Positions 34,381-45,341 of a DNA stretch of 64,000 bases are shown here, piece by piece (the stretch's first letter is position 1; each line of letters opens with the position of its first letter). Below the pieces are notes generated by a model. It saw only the letters and a list, made by a program, of their open reading frames with translations, was not told where the DNA came from and did no database searches. Where the stretch lies: NCBI RefSeq assembly GCF_030272615.1, contig NC_081406.1, forward strand, positions 184,611,770 to 184,675,769, read 5' to 3'. A program made the position numbers and the translations under genes. This DNA is from Cryptomeria japonica. Lineage: Eukaryota > Streptophyta > Pinopsida > Cupressales > Cupressaceae.

Positions 34381-35464
34381 CTAGATAAGTAACTGGTGCA
34401 TGTCCATTTTATGATTGTTCTTCAATCTTCCTAACCCATCTCTGAGTATGATCTTGTCAGGTTTCACTAACCTTCTCTTTCTCTTTCTCATTTGATCCTC
34501 CATTAACAACCAGTAGATTTCTATTTTTACATAATTTAGCAATATGTCCAACCTCATTACATGCATAACATGTAACATTGTTCCTTTGAATTGCTTTGCT
34601 AAAACTGGTGAAATTGCTTGACTTGCATTGATTAGCCATATGTCCAAATTTTCCACATGCATAGAATTTAACATTCATTTTGCAATCTTCTATCTTATGA
34701 CCATATTTATTGCATTTAGAACATTTGTTGGGAGAAGAATCAGGGTTCTGATTTGCTCTGTTTCTACATTATCTAGCCATATGACCAAATCTATTGCAAA
34801 TGAAACATCTACCATTAAATTTATAAGCATTAAATTTCCTTACTGGTGTCGTATGGTTTTGATCTCCATTAGCAGTACTGAAACTCTATCCTTTCTCAAA
34901 TCCAAGTCCACTAGAATCTCCAATCTACCTTTGTCTCTTCAATAACTCATCTAACAGTGCTGAGCTAATCTTGAATTTTTCTTTATACTCACTTGTAGTA
35001 GTTGTATCTTCTCTCAAAATTATCATTTGTCTCTCAAGCTCTTGTTCATTACTCTAGGATTGTACTAAATCATTTCTCAACATATCATTCTCATGAACCA
35101 ACCTACCACATTCTTCAAATTTCTTCTTCAAGGGTACAACAAGATTTTCTTCCTTTTTCTTTTGGTCCTCAATCTCCTTAGACATTCTCATAGTTATAAC
35201 TTGCATTTCATTTTTCATAACCATGTTCTCCTAACTCAATTTTTGACATTGCTCCTTAAGTGCATCTTTCTCTTCATCATCCTGACTTTGAAAAAGTTCC
35301 TTCCTCCTAGCTTGAACAAATGATAGCCTCTCTTGTAGGACAAGAATGAATTCCTTACCATAATTAAATTCATCTTGTAGCTTTGAGTTCTTCAATCTTT
35401 TAGCATCATAACCTTCAAGTGTCATCTCAATTTTCTTCTCCAAAGCCATATCCATGGATTCCAT
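34381..35464 (-). pseudogene. Element B gag-like ORF: coiled coil plus four zinc knuckles
   Basis: The ATG at 35464 lies about 45 bases past the primer site. One frame then runs to about 34457 with nonsense codons at 35231 and several further on. The first 150 codons are Glu/Lys/Gln-rich and look like a coiled coil. A SGLGFEKG-type segment follows, as seen before the zinc knuckle in many Copia gags. Then come four CCHC boxes: CFICNRFGHMAR-C, CSKCNKYGHKIEDC, a third in which the first Cys is Phe (FYACGKFGHMANQC), and CYACNEVGHIAKLC. The usual Copia gag N-terminus (NYxxWKxxM and the UBN2 part) is absent. Such knuckles bind RNA in retroelement gags, and packaging of element RNA is the likely ancestral role. 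Multiple stops make it inactive now. Confidence 0.75.
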
Positions 35465-35508
35465 ATTTAGGATCTTCCTCAAGCTATTAAACTTCCTTTG
35501 AGGCACAA

Positions 35509-35521
35509 GGCTCTGATACCA
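35509..35521 (-). other. Primer-binding site of element B (initiator Met tRNA)
   Basis: The minus strand reads TGGTATCAGAGCC, the standard plant Copia primer site complementary to the 3' end of initiator methionine tRNA, two bases after the LTR. Confidence 0.9.
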
Positions 35522-35523
35522 AT

Positions 35524-36462
35524 TGTTGGAATCTAATAACACTAAGAGGGGGGTGGGGGTGAATCAATGTTATACTAGAATGATCAATTTTAACCTTATT
35601 AAAACATGCATACACCAACTGGTATATCGGTACATACGAAATTGAAAGAAGTAAAGCAACCAATAAGCCAATCTGATAAATGAGAACCATAACATACAAA
35701 ATTATACGTAGAAAATCTCAAAGAGGAAAAACCTTGGTGGGATTTATGACACACAATATCAATCCACTAGCCATATGAAGAGATATTATAAAATATGAGG
35801 GGCGTGCACTTGCAGGAAGGCTTACAACCTAGAGCACACTACTCAATCACAAAAGGAGCCTCACTGACTACATAAAAATCTAGACTACAATCCAGAGACG
35901 TGTTGAACTACTAAGATATCATCTTCTATGATAGAATACAATTCTAGTTTAAGCTTTCTCTATTCTAGTTTGTAACCCTAAACCCTTTACTAGAATAACC
36001 CTTACATAAATATCCTCACATACATAATCTCTCTAATTTATTTTGCATTGTATCACATTCCCATATCCATAATCTCCTATCACATGTCTATATCAAAATG
36101 ATCTAATCCAATAGACCTATATACCCTATACAACTTATCATGCCTTATGTCAGCTTACAAAGATATATACAATATCAAATTACATGTCGTCTAGATAACA
36201 TAAATGCATAAGTATTAAAAACAATTGTTGATGCCAGATCCAAGAGATGTCAGCCTCCAATACCGATAACCATATTCTAAACCATTTCGGCTTGCATTTT
36301 CTATAACCAAAGAAATCCTTCTATCGGGTCAATGTCAGTGTTGGTGCCGATGTAGTGTCTACCGGTACACAACTAAACCAAAACATGAAGCCAGAACATA
36401 ATACCATGTTGCCATCAATGACAACATAGTGAAACCAACCAATTGAGTGTCAATTGCCACCA
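35524..36462 (-). repeat. 5' LTR of element B
   Basis: It pairs with the copy at 6704-7625. Element-sense start is at 36462 and the end is at 35524, two bases from the primer site. AACCCTAAACCC at 35975-35986 is a telo-box-like string also present in the other copy near 7138. The element-sense right end carries the C-rich box typical of the Copia LTRs in this window. Confidence 0.85.
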
Positions 36463-36674
36463 ATGTGAATCAGTCCAATATACATTATCAAAGCTATTTT
36501 CTGCTTTGGATTGATGAATCAGTGCTACTACTTAGGGGAGTAGTCAGCCTTGAGATTTAGAGTTATTTATTATGTTTGATTCTTTGGCATTGTTGTCAAA
36601 GCGGGAGGAATATATGTGACAAACCTTTGTTATTTATTCATTGTATTCCTTAAGGGGAGTTTGGCGGTATTTGG
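36463..36674 (+). other. Element C 3' UTR, first piece
   Basis: It lies between B and D. The CTACTACTTAGGGGAGTAG block resembles 59091-59112 of element E, just after its pol. Several AGGGGAG/GCGGGAGGA purine runs are present. No ORF. Confidence 0.7.
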
Positions 36675-38156
36675 TGTTGGCATATGTGTAGAGTGTGATG
36701 ACATGATGATATTGTATGTTGTCATTGATGTCAATATGCTCAAGTATGAATAGGTATATTGAAGTAAGAAAACTAGCAAGAGAACCAGTATGATGATGTG
36801 AACTAGTATATGTGAAAAAGTGAAGCGGTATGTTGGAATGTGAACTGGTATATGGAAAGTTTTGTATCGGGGTTTCATTTGGTATGACTGTCGGTTGATA
36901 GTCTCAACTTCAGGGTTTCTGGTTTATGCATTTCAAGTCTGTGTGATGCGACCAACGACATCCTATGATGTGTTAGCATTGAAATGAAGATCAGATCATG
37001 TTGCCACATCAGCCTTGTGCATGTGAAAGATTTCCTTGAGGATCTTGCATGAAGAAGATTGATCCTATCTACCTTGGGAATGTGCAGAGTCTCAATAAAT
37101 GGTGGAGAGCGTGTGATGGGTTATCAGCTTCCACAAGCGGTAAAGAACGAATGATGGAGAATGTCTTGAGATTTATTCAAGATCATTTTAAATTATGCAA
37201 TGTGATTAAACGGTCAGGATTGGACTGACTGTATTGATAACCTAAATATTTAGGGTTTAGGGTTTATGCCACCAACCTATCTGTTGTCTATAAGGTCGAT
37301 GATGTTTTGCATTGTGAAGTTGTTTGCAAATGTTATGTGTGTATCCAAGTGAAGAGATACTTGATTCTTACCAGACCAGAGAAGTGCATTGATACTCGCA
37401 GTGTGATTGCAGAAACAAAGGAACTAAAGTGGATCTGCATTAGCATTGAGTGATGTTATCATATTAGTGTATTACCTGTTGAGTTCTAACCATTTAGTAG
37501 TTGGAAAATCCCTTAACTAGGTAGCTTTAACAGGCTTTGTGTAAATCCTTTAACAGGGTGACTCAAAATCTTTGAGTTCTTCAAATCCTCTTACGAGGTA
37601 ACCTTTAATAGGGTTCTAACCTTTAACCAAGTATTTAGCCATCCTTTAACCAGATGATCCCTAGAAGGATCGGTTCCTAGTAGAACCTATTGTAAAGTCT
37701 TTAACTGGACTAGGCTCCTAATAGAGTGGAATTTAGAAGAGTTCAGAGAACACTTGTGGGTATTCATCCCCATCTTGGTTTTTCCCAGTTGGTTTTCCAC
37801 ATGAAAAATCAGTGTGTTATGTGTGATGCTTTCTCATGTGATGTCTTAGTATTTTCCATCAAGTGGTAAAGCATGTTGATCCAGTGGACTTTATATTTCG
37901 GATGTATTACTTGTTTATGCATATGGGTGAAGTGGAAATGAGATATTAGGTGTTGCGAAGATCTAAGTATTACCGATTTATGTCTTTAACAGTCTCACTA
38001 TGTCTTACCAGCAGTGCCCTATTTTAGATCGGTGATCCTATTTACTAGTTAGTGCAATCTTTACAGTCAAAGTGGTTTAGGGAAGTTTTTGTCTATATTG
38101 ATTCAACCCCCCCTCTTAGCATTTGTTGAGTAATTATTGTTCATCATTATTCATCA
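36675..38156 (+). repeat. 5' LTR of element D
   Basis: It is 1482 bp, from TGTTGGCATATGTGTAG to TTATTCATCA, with a C-rich box ACCCCCCCTCTTAGC at 38106-38120. Confidence 0.9.
37249..37294 (+). promoter_or_regulatory. Telo-box pair and TATA-like site in the D LTR
   Basis: TTTAGGGTTTAGGG at 37249-37262 is two plant telomere units, followed 26 bases later by TATAAG at 37289-37294. The 3' LTR has the same layout with one unit degraded (near 43061). Confidence 0.45.
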
Positions 38157-38158
38157 AT

Positions 38159-38170
38159 TGGTATTAGAGA
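38159..38170 (+). other. Primer-binding site of element D
   Basis: TGGTATTAGAGA, two changes from the usual TGGTATCAGAGC, two bases after the LTR. Confidence 0.75.
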
Positions 38171-38227
38171 ATCCTTAAGGTCCTCTGTGTTGTAAGCTTG
38201 ACCGCTTGAGGAAAAGATCCTATTCTA

Positions 38228-41200
38228 ATGATGAAGAGGGAAGGTCCTAAGTTTAGCAAAGATAACTTTAAGATATGGAAGGACAGAATGAAGATATACA
38301 TTAAAAGCATGGGTTCTCAACACTGGAGCTATGTTGAGAATACTTATGTTGTCCCTACCGATACTCTCACCGATGATCAAAGAAGAGAAATTCAGGAGAA
38401 TGGGCAAGCAATGAAATCTCTTATCAGTAGCCTATCTGATGTTGAGTTTATAGATGTTTAGGAAAAAGACAATCCCAAAGATGTATGGGATGCTTTGGAT
38501 TCTATCTATGACGGTGATGAGCATGTGAAGAAAGCTAAGGAAGAATGCCTTAGAGGAAAGTTTGAAGACATGTGGATGGTTGAAGGAGGGACCATTCAAC
38601 AATATGGGATAAGGATTAAAACTGTTGTTGGAGACATCTAGAATGCAAGAGGTACAATGGATGATTTCACCATTGTTAGCAAATTTTTGAGAACCTTATT
38701 ACTGGTCTATGCAATAAGGGTTGTCACTATTCAGGAGTTGAGATCTATTGACAAGACAACGGTGTCCCTTGAATCTATCATTGCTAATTTGACTGCACAT
38801 GAGCTAAATAGTTATGATGGAAGTGTTTAGAAGACTGATTCATCCTTTAAAGCATCTGTTGCACTATCCAGAAAGGGTAAAGAATCTAGTACCAGCTGTG
38901 AACCTAGGCAAAGCAGAGATATGGATGATGAGGAGATCCTGATTGAATTTGAAGCTCTTTTGGCCAAGAGACTTCCTAAGGGAACCAGAAAATATAGAGG
39001 TAAGCTCCCTTTGAAATGCTTTTCTTGCAATAGGATAGGACACATTGTTGTAAACTGTCCTAATGGTAATAATAAGGACAAACCATAGTGGTTCAAAAAT
39101 TTCAAAGAAGGAAATAGGAGAAACTGTCTTGTTGCAGTTGATGAAGGTGTCACTGATGATGAATTGGAAGATGAAGAAAGAGAAGACATAGTATTTGTAG
39201 CTATTGAGGAAGATGTGTCAGACAAGAAGGCTCTTGTCACCCACTTTGATAATTCCAATGAGTGGATTATTAACAATGGTTGTTTACACCACATGACTGG
39301 TGACTGAAGAAAGTTTTTGTCTCTGGAAGAATATGATGGAGGTGTAGTCCGATTTGGTAATGATGCACCTTGTATGGTAAAAGGAAAAGGGTCCATCTCT
39401 TTAATTGGAAAAAGAAGTGTTGATAATGTGTATTGGGTAGAAGGTATTAGGCATAACCTTTTGAGTGTTTCTTAGCTAAATGATAATGGACTCACTCTAG
39501 AATTCAAAGATGGAGTATGCAAAATAAGAGGAAAGAGTGGTGAACTGATGGCCATCAGTATGCAGACTAAAGGTAACTTATTTTAGTTAAATGCAAATAT
39601 CAGTCAGTGTCTAATGGCTAAGTATGATGAAAATTGGATATGGCATAGGAGACTCTGCCATGAAAATTTTGATAACATTGTGAAGGCCAGTAAGATCAAG
39701 GCAGTTAGGGGATTGCCAGTGCTAAACAAATGGGAGAATCCTTTGTCCAGAGAATGTCAACTAGGGAAAATGTCTTCGTCAACCTTCAAGGGTAAATCCT
39801 TCACAACAGATAATTTACTTAATCTTGTGCATACTGATTTGTGTGGTCCTATGAAAACTAGGAGTGTTCAGGGAGATAGGTACTTTATGATTCTTACTAA
39901 TGATCTCTCAAGAATGATGTGGGTCACATTCTTGAAAGACAAGTTTGAAGCTTTTGGAAATTTGAAAGCATTCAGAGCACTTGTTGAAAAAGAAAGTGGT
40001 AAAAGAATCAAATGCCTTAGAACTGGCCAAGGAGGTGAGTTCACTTGTAGTGAGTTCAATAAGTACTGTGAAGAAAATGGCATCAAGAGGCAACTGTCTA
40101 CCCCTTGGACTCCACAATAGAATGGCCCAGTAGAGAGGAACAACCAGACTGTAGTTGAAGCAGCCAGAACAATGTTCATTGAAGGGAAGGTTGCTCACAC
40201 TTTTTGGAGAGAAGCGGTGAGCACTGTAGTCTACACTATGAACCGGGTACTCATCAAGAAAGGTAAGGATAAAACTCCTTATAAATATTGGACCAGCAAG
40301 ACTCTTGTAGTAAGCAACTTTAGAGTGTTTGATAGAAAATGTTATATCAAGAGGAGTGAACACCAGAGCAAGTTTGATGCAAAATGTGATGAGGGAATAT
40401 TCCTAGGATATTCCACCAAGAGAAAAGCTCTCAAGTGTTTTAACAATAGGACTCAAAGAATTATCGAAAGTATCAATGTTAGAGTTGATGAAACCTCTGA
40501 GAAACCTGAAGAAACCGACAGTGAGGAAGTGGTAGATGAACAGGTTGTAACCTTCTGGGAACCGGTTGCAAAAAAACCAAGTACCAGTAATAGTGCTCCT
40601 AAACTGGTAGATGCTTATGCTGATGAAGATGAGGATGAAGAGGAAAAGCAAGAGGAATCAGTTAAGATCATTCATAGGTATGTAAAGATGAATCATGATT
40701 CAAAGTAGATCATAGGAGATAAGGATGCAAGAATTCTTACAAGAAGAAAGGTCAGAGAAAGTTCTTGCATGATCTCTAAATTTGAGCCTAAAATGTTTAA
40801 AGAGGCACATAAAGATGAAGGTTGGATCAAGGCTATGGAAGAGGAACTTGACTAGATAGGAAAGAATGGTACATGGTCTTTGGTACCCAGACCTGAGCAC
40901 AAAAATGTTATTGGCACCAAATGGGTTTTTAGAAACAAGCTGAATGAAGATGGCACAGTGGTAAGAAACAAAGCCAGACTGGTATGTAATGGATATGCTC
41001 AAGAAGAAGGAGAAGAGTATGGAGAAACTTTTGCTCCAGTAGCTAGATTGGAATGAGTTCAAATGCTTCTTGCATATGAAGCCTCCAAGGGATTCAAAGT
41101 GTATTAGATGGATGTAAAATTTGCATTCCTGAATGGAATACTTGAAGAGGAAGTTTATATAGAGCAACCAGATGGGTTTGCCCTATCAAAAGATAGTGAT

Positions 41201-42317
41201 ATGGTGTGTAGGCTACATAAAGCCTTGTATGGATTGAAGCAGGCACCTAGAGAATGATATGAATGTTTACATGCCCATCTTGTGAAGATTGGATTTGAAA
41301 GAACAAGTGAAGATAGAAATATCTATCTGAAGTCAGAAGGATATCAGATTCTGATCTGTGAAGTATTTGTTGATGACAATTTTTAGTGGAGATGACAAGA
41401 TGAGCCATGCATTTGTAGATGAAATGAAGAAGGAATTTGAGATGTCACTAATAAGAGAGATTAAGTTCTTCAATGGACTATAGATACAACAAATGAAAGA
41501 TGATATCTTTATCACTCAATCCAAGTATGTCAAAGAGGTGTTGAAGACCTTTGGCATGGAAGATAGGAAACCGGTTGGTACACTGATGGTGACTGGTTGT
41601 AAATTGTCAAAAGAAGATGACTCAACGTTGGTGAATGAGAAGGAATACCAATAAATGATTGGTAAGTTGCACTATGTAGTACACAATAGACCAGATATTG
41701 CACATGTAGTGGGCATTGCTGCACGTTTCCAGAAAAGTCTAAGAGAATCCCACTTGGTAGCAGTCAAGTGGATTCTTAGATGTCTGAAGGCAACTATAGA
41801 TTATGGATTGTGGTATCCTTACAATAATGATTTCAATCTCAAAGTGTTTACAGATGCCGATTGGGTTGGTAATATGGATGACCATAAGAGAACAACTAGT
41901 GGTGCATTCTTTCTCGATGGTAGATTAGTCTCATGGATGAGTAAGAAGCAAAGTTGTATATCTTAGTCTACAACAGAAGTAGAATATGTAGCAACATTTA
42001 TGAACTTCACTCAAACAATTTGGATGAAGCATGTACTAAGTGGTTTCAAAGTCTCTATATCTGAACTGGTGAGCATATTCTGTGATAACACAAGTACAAT
42101 TAATATTTCCAAGAATCCAGTATTGTATGCTAGAACCAAGCACTTCAAGCTCAAGTATCATTTCCTGAGGGAGAAAGTTTAGAACAAAGAGGTTGTATTG
42201 GAACATGTTTCCAGTAAGGAGCAGTTAGCAGACATATTCACCAAGCCTCTATTGAAGGCTACATTTACCTATTTAAGAGGTGAAATAGGGGTGCTACTCC
42301 TTCAAAAGGTGAGCTAA
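38228..42317 (+). pseudogene. Element D Copia gag-pol polyprotein
   Basis: ATG at 38228. Gag start (FSKDNFKIWKDRMKIY), UBN2-type region, intact zinc knuckle CFSCNRIGHIVVNC near 39020, and protease remnant WIINNGCLHHMT, where the expected active-site Asp is Asn. Then integrase: first Asp present (HTDLCGP), second replaced by Gly (RTGQGGEF), Glu present (GPVERNN). RT follows with [23 protein letters not shown] and a catalytic FVDD. RNase H includes DADWVGNMDD and the tail ADIFTKPL. About fifteen nonsense codons are present, mostly TAG. A net two-base loss just after FVDD (near 41382) shifts the frame. The final stop is TAA at 42315. Confidence 0.9.
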
Positions 42318-42519
42318 AGGTATGTGCTCCACATCAGTCAGGTATTGCATTGTCAAATCTTTTCAGGATTGGCATGTTGAAAGATGCTACTCCTCAGGGG
42401 GAGCAACATAGTGGAACATGGATGTTTGTGCCTTCACTTTGGCATTGTTGTCAAAGCGAGATAAGATGTGAAGCGAAGAGACATCTTTGTATATTGCCAT
42501 CAATGCCAAAGGGGGAGAT
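42318..42519 (+). other. 3' UTR and polypurine tract of element D
   Basis: Purine runs CAGGGGGAGCA (about 42397) and CAAAGCGAGATAAGA precede the final AAAGGGGGAGAT directly before the LTR. TTGCCATCAATG at 42494-42505 is one arm of the inverted repeat discussed under findings. Confidence 0.75.
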
Positions 42520-43975
42520 TGTTGGCATATGTGTAGAGTGTGATGACATGATGATATTTTATGTTGTCATTGATGTCAATATGCTGAAGTATGAACCGGT
42601 ATATTGAAGTAAGCAAACTGGCAAGAGAACCGATATGATGATGTGAACTGGTATATGTGAAAAAGTGAAGTAGTATGTTGGAATGTGAACCGGTGTATGG
42701 AAAGTTTTGTATCGGGGTTTCATTTGGTATGACTACTGGTTTATGCATTTCAAGTCTGTGTGATTTGACCAATGACATCCTGTGATGGGTTAGCATTGAA
42801 ATGAAGATTAGATCATGTTGCCACATCAAAATTGTGTGTGTGAAGGATTTCCTTGAGGATCTTGCATGAAGAAGATTGATTCTATCTACCTCAAGAATGT
42901 GCGAAGTCTTAGTAAACGGTGGAGAGCATGTGATGGGTTATCAACTTCCAAAAGCGGAGAAGAATGAATGATGGAGAACGTCTTGAGATTTGTTCAAGAT
43001 CATTTTACATTATGCAATGTGATTGAACAGTCAGGATTGGACTGACTGTATTGATAACATAAATGTTTAGGGTTTAAGGTTTATGCCACCAACCTATCTG
43101 TTGTCTATAAGGTCAATGATGGTTTGCATTGTGAAGTTGTTGGCAAATGTTATGTGTGTATCTAAGTGAAGAGATACTTTATTCTTTCCTGACCAGAGAA
43201 GTGTGTTGATACCCGTAGAGTGTGATTGCAGAAGCAAAGAAACTAAAGTGGATCTACATTGGCATTGAGTGATGTTATCAAATCAGTGTATTACCTGTTG
43301 ACTTCTAACCATTTCAGCAGTTGGAAAATCCCTTAACCGGGTAGCTTTAACAGGCTTTATGTATATCTTTTAACAGGGTGACTCAAAATCATTGAGTTCT
43401 TCAAATCCTCTTACGAGGTAACCTTTAACAAGATTCTAACCTTTAACTGGGTATTTAGCCATCTCTTAACTAGGTGACCCCTAGCAGGATCGGTTCCTAG
43501 TAGAACCTATTGTAAAGTCCTTAACAGGACTAGGCTCCTAATAGAGAAGACTTCAAAAGAGTTCAAAGAACAACTTGTGGGTATTCACCCCCACCTTGGT
43601 TTTTCCTAGTTGGGTTTCCACATCAAAAATTAGTGTGTTATGTGTGATGCTTTCTCATGTGATGTCTTAGTATTTTCCATCAAGTGGTAAAGCATGTTGA
43701 TCCAGTGGACTTTATATTTCTGATGTATTACTTGTTAATGCATATGGGTGAATTGGAAATGAGATATTAGTGTTGTGAAGATCTAATTGTTACCTATTTA
43801 TGTCTTTCACAATCTCACTGTGTCTTATCGGTAGTGCCCTGTTTCAGATCGGTGATCCTATTTACCAATTAGTGCAGTCTGTACAGTCCAAGTGATTTAG
43901 GGAAGTTTTTGTCTATATTGATTCACCCCCCCTCCCAGTATCTATTGAGTAGTTACTATTCATCATTAATCATCA
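42520..43975 (+). repeat. 3' LTR of element D
   Basis: It is 1456 bp, pairing with 36675-38156. It starts TGTTGGCATATGTGTAG and ends TTAATCATCA. C-rich box at 43924-43937. Confidence 0.9.
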
Positions 43976-44134
43976 TTTGCTCCTTTTGTTTCAGTTTTGG
44001 TTTAGAGCTTCATTGCTATATCATTTCATGGGAGATTCTTGGCGATCTTCCATTAGGGGAGACTTGTTTGACATTTTCTTGGTGCTTAGATGTTCTTCAC
44101 ATCTAGTGTTGCCATCAATGCCAAAGGGGGAGAT
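43976..44134 (+). other. Element C 3' UTR, second piece, with polypurine tract
   Basis: It continues the C 3' UTR after D. AGGGGAGACTTG lies near 44055. TTGCCATCAATG (44109-44120) and AAAGGGGGAGAT lie immediately before the LTR. Confidence 0.75.
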
Positions 44135-45341
44135 TGTTGGTCATATAATGGAATTGATTATGGGTTGCATTGATGTTTTATCATTGATGTCAACACTTGT
44201 TCTTTTGGTTGGTTACTGGCTTCTAGTAGGTAGCTTGAATTGGATGACTTTTAGTTGATTGCCACCGGTATGATCTGGTTGGTGGAATATTTTTGTATGG
44301 ATGCTTCATATGCTTCTGAAGTATATTTCAGTCAGTTGGTATTGACTTGATGATCAAATGCTAACTTATGTTCTAGTAAGCTTGCTTCATTGATTCGGTA
44401 AGGGTTTCACCGACATAGCTTCATTGAAGATCTTTGATGTTATGCATAAGTGGTGTTGGTGTAGCTTCTAGAAGGGATTCATGATGTTTGTGGTGATCAT
44501 GTTCATGCCTCATCTGATTGGTGTCATTTCTTTGGCGTGTGTGGATCTAATTTAGATCCGGTGCTATCTAGGTTATGGATCGGTTTACATGTAATGTGTT
44601 GGTGGATCCTTTGATGCACTTCTGTGATGTTTTATTGATTGGATGATATTTGTTTGGCCTTAGCCCAACATGTGTTATGATTTTATTTCAGGATTATGTA
44701 ATGGATCTATTGTATTATCATTTGTGTGGCTGACCTAATTGGTTAGGTCCCGGGTTGGTATAAATGTATGCAAGATCTTATTGTACATCATGTATCGTGG
44801 AAAGGAGAGAATAATGTAATAATCATTGGTGCAAAGGATTTGTTCGATCATAGGTGATCGAGTTGGGTTTATGTAAGAGGTTTTAGACCTCTGGTATTGA
44901 GCTTAACTAGAACTATAATCTGACATGTTTGATGCTATTACTGGTAGTTCTTCTCTCTAGATTGTAGTCCAAAAATATTGAGGTGGTTGACATCTCTGTA
45001 GTCAGTGAGACTCCATTGTGATGAGAAGTGCACTCTAGGCAATGTGCCTTCCTGCATGTGCAAGCCCCTATTGTAATCTTATACATGTTACAAAAGTATC
45101 ATATGACTGTGGGTAGGGTTTCCCACCATGGTTTTTAATCATTGAGGTTTTCCACGTACAAACCATGGTGTTATGTGTTATGGTTGCATGGTATTGATTC
45201 TCTGGTTTTCATTTATACTTTAATGATTAATTAGCTATACCAGTATAAGGTTTTAAGTTCTTTAATTCACATAATATGTTAACAACTGATTCACAACCCC
45301 CCTCCCCTGCCCCTCTCAGTTGTTCAGCAGTTATCCTAACA
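44135..45341 (+). repeat. 3' LTR of element C
   Basis: It is 1207 bp, from TGTTGGTCATATAATGG to TTATCCTAACA. TATA-type TATAAAT at 44759-44765. It has the conserved CCCACCATGGTTTTT and TTTTCCACGTACAAA strings near 45122-45167 and a C-rich box at 45296-45317. No 5' partner is found in the window. Confidence 0.8.

Larger units (their letters stand above)
6704..36462 (-). mobile_element. Element B: pol-less Copia-type LTR retrotransposon, minus strand
   Basis: Two minus-strand LTRs (35524-36462 as 5', 6704-7625 as 3') bracket a primer site, a zinc-knuckle gag-like ORF, a long accessory ORF and a polypurine tract. Removing the inserted element A leaves an internal region of about 5 kb. No integrase, RT or RNase H motif is visible on either strand of that region. 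Flanks atggg (6699-6703) and atgtg (36463-36467) look like a target-site duplication with one change. By eye the LTRs differ by roughly 8-9% over their first 155 bases, which makes B older than A. It is presumably non-autonomous. Alternatively it could be a Sirevirus-like element that lost pol. Confidence 0.8.
36675..43975 (+). mobile_element. Element D: Copia LTR retrotransposon, decayed
   Basis: LTRs at 36675-38156 and 42520-43975 (about 6% different by eye over the first 165 bases), a near-standard Met-tRNA primer site, a full-length Copia polyprotein remnant and a polypurine tract. Flanks tttgg and tttgc suggest a 5-bp target duplication with one change. It is inserted in the 3' UTR of element C. 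Once autonomous by structure, now inactive. Confidence 0.9.
3976..45341 (+). mobile_element. Element C: old Copia LTR retrotransposon split by nested insertions
   Basis: The pieces of C are 3976-6703 (coding), 36463-36674 and 43976-44134 (3' UTR), and 44135-45341 (3' LTR). Everything between belongs to insertions B (with A and G inside it) and D. The join is supported in two ways. The flanks of B read atggg/atgtg, and those of D read tttgg/tttgc, each 4 of 5 bases. The sequence after B also resembles the 3' UTR of the related element E, with a GCTACT.CTTAGGGG.AGTAGT block in both. The C 5' LTR, primer site and first part of gag are missing, so it cannot be dated from its LTRs. Protein comparison places it in the same group as E. 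Confidence 0.7.

Noticed and set aside
38827-41515. Minus-strand frames over the D polyprotein
   Set aside because: They are antisense to recognisable Copia gag, integrase and RT motifs.
44135-45341. Solo LTR
   Set aside because: It is preceded by a polypurine tract and by 3' UTR pieces that rejoin to element C across insertions B and D.
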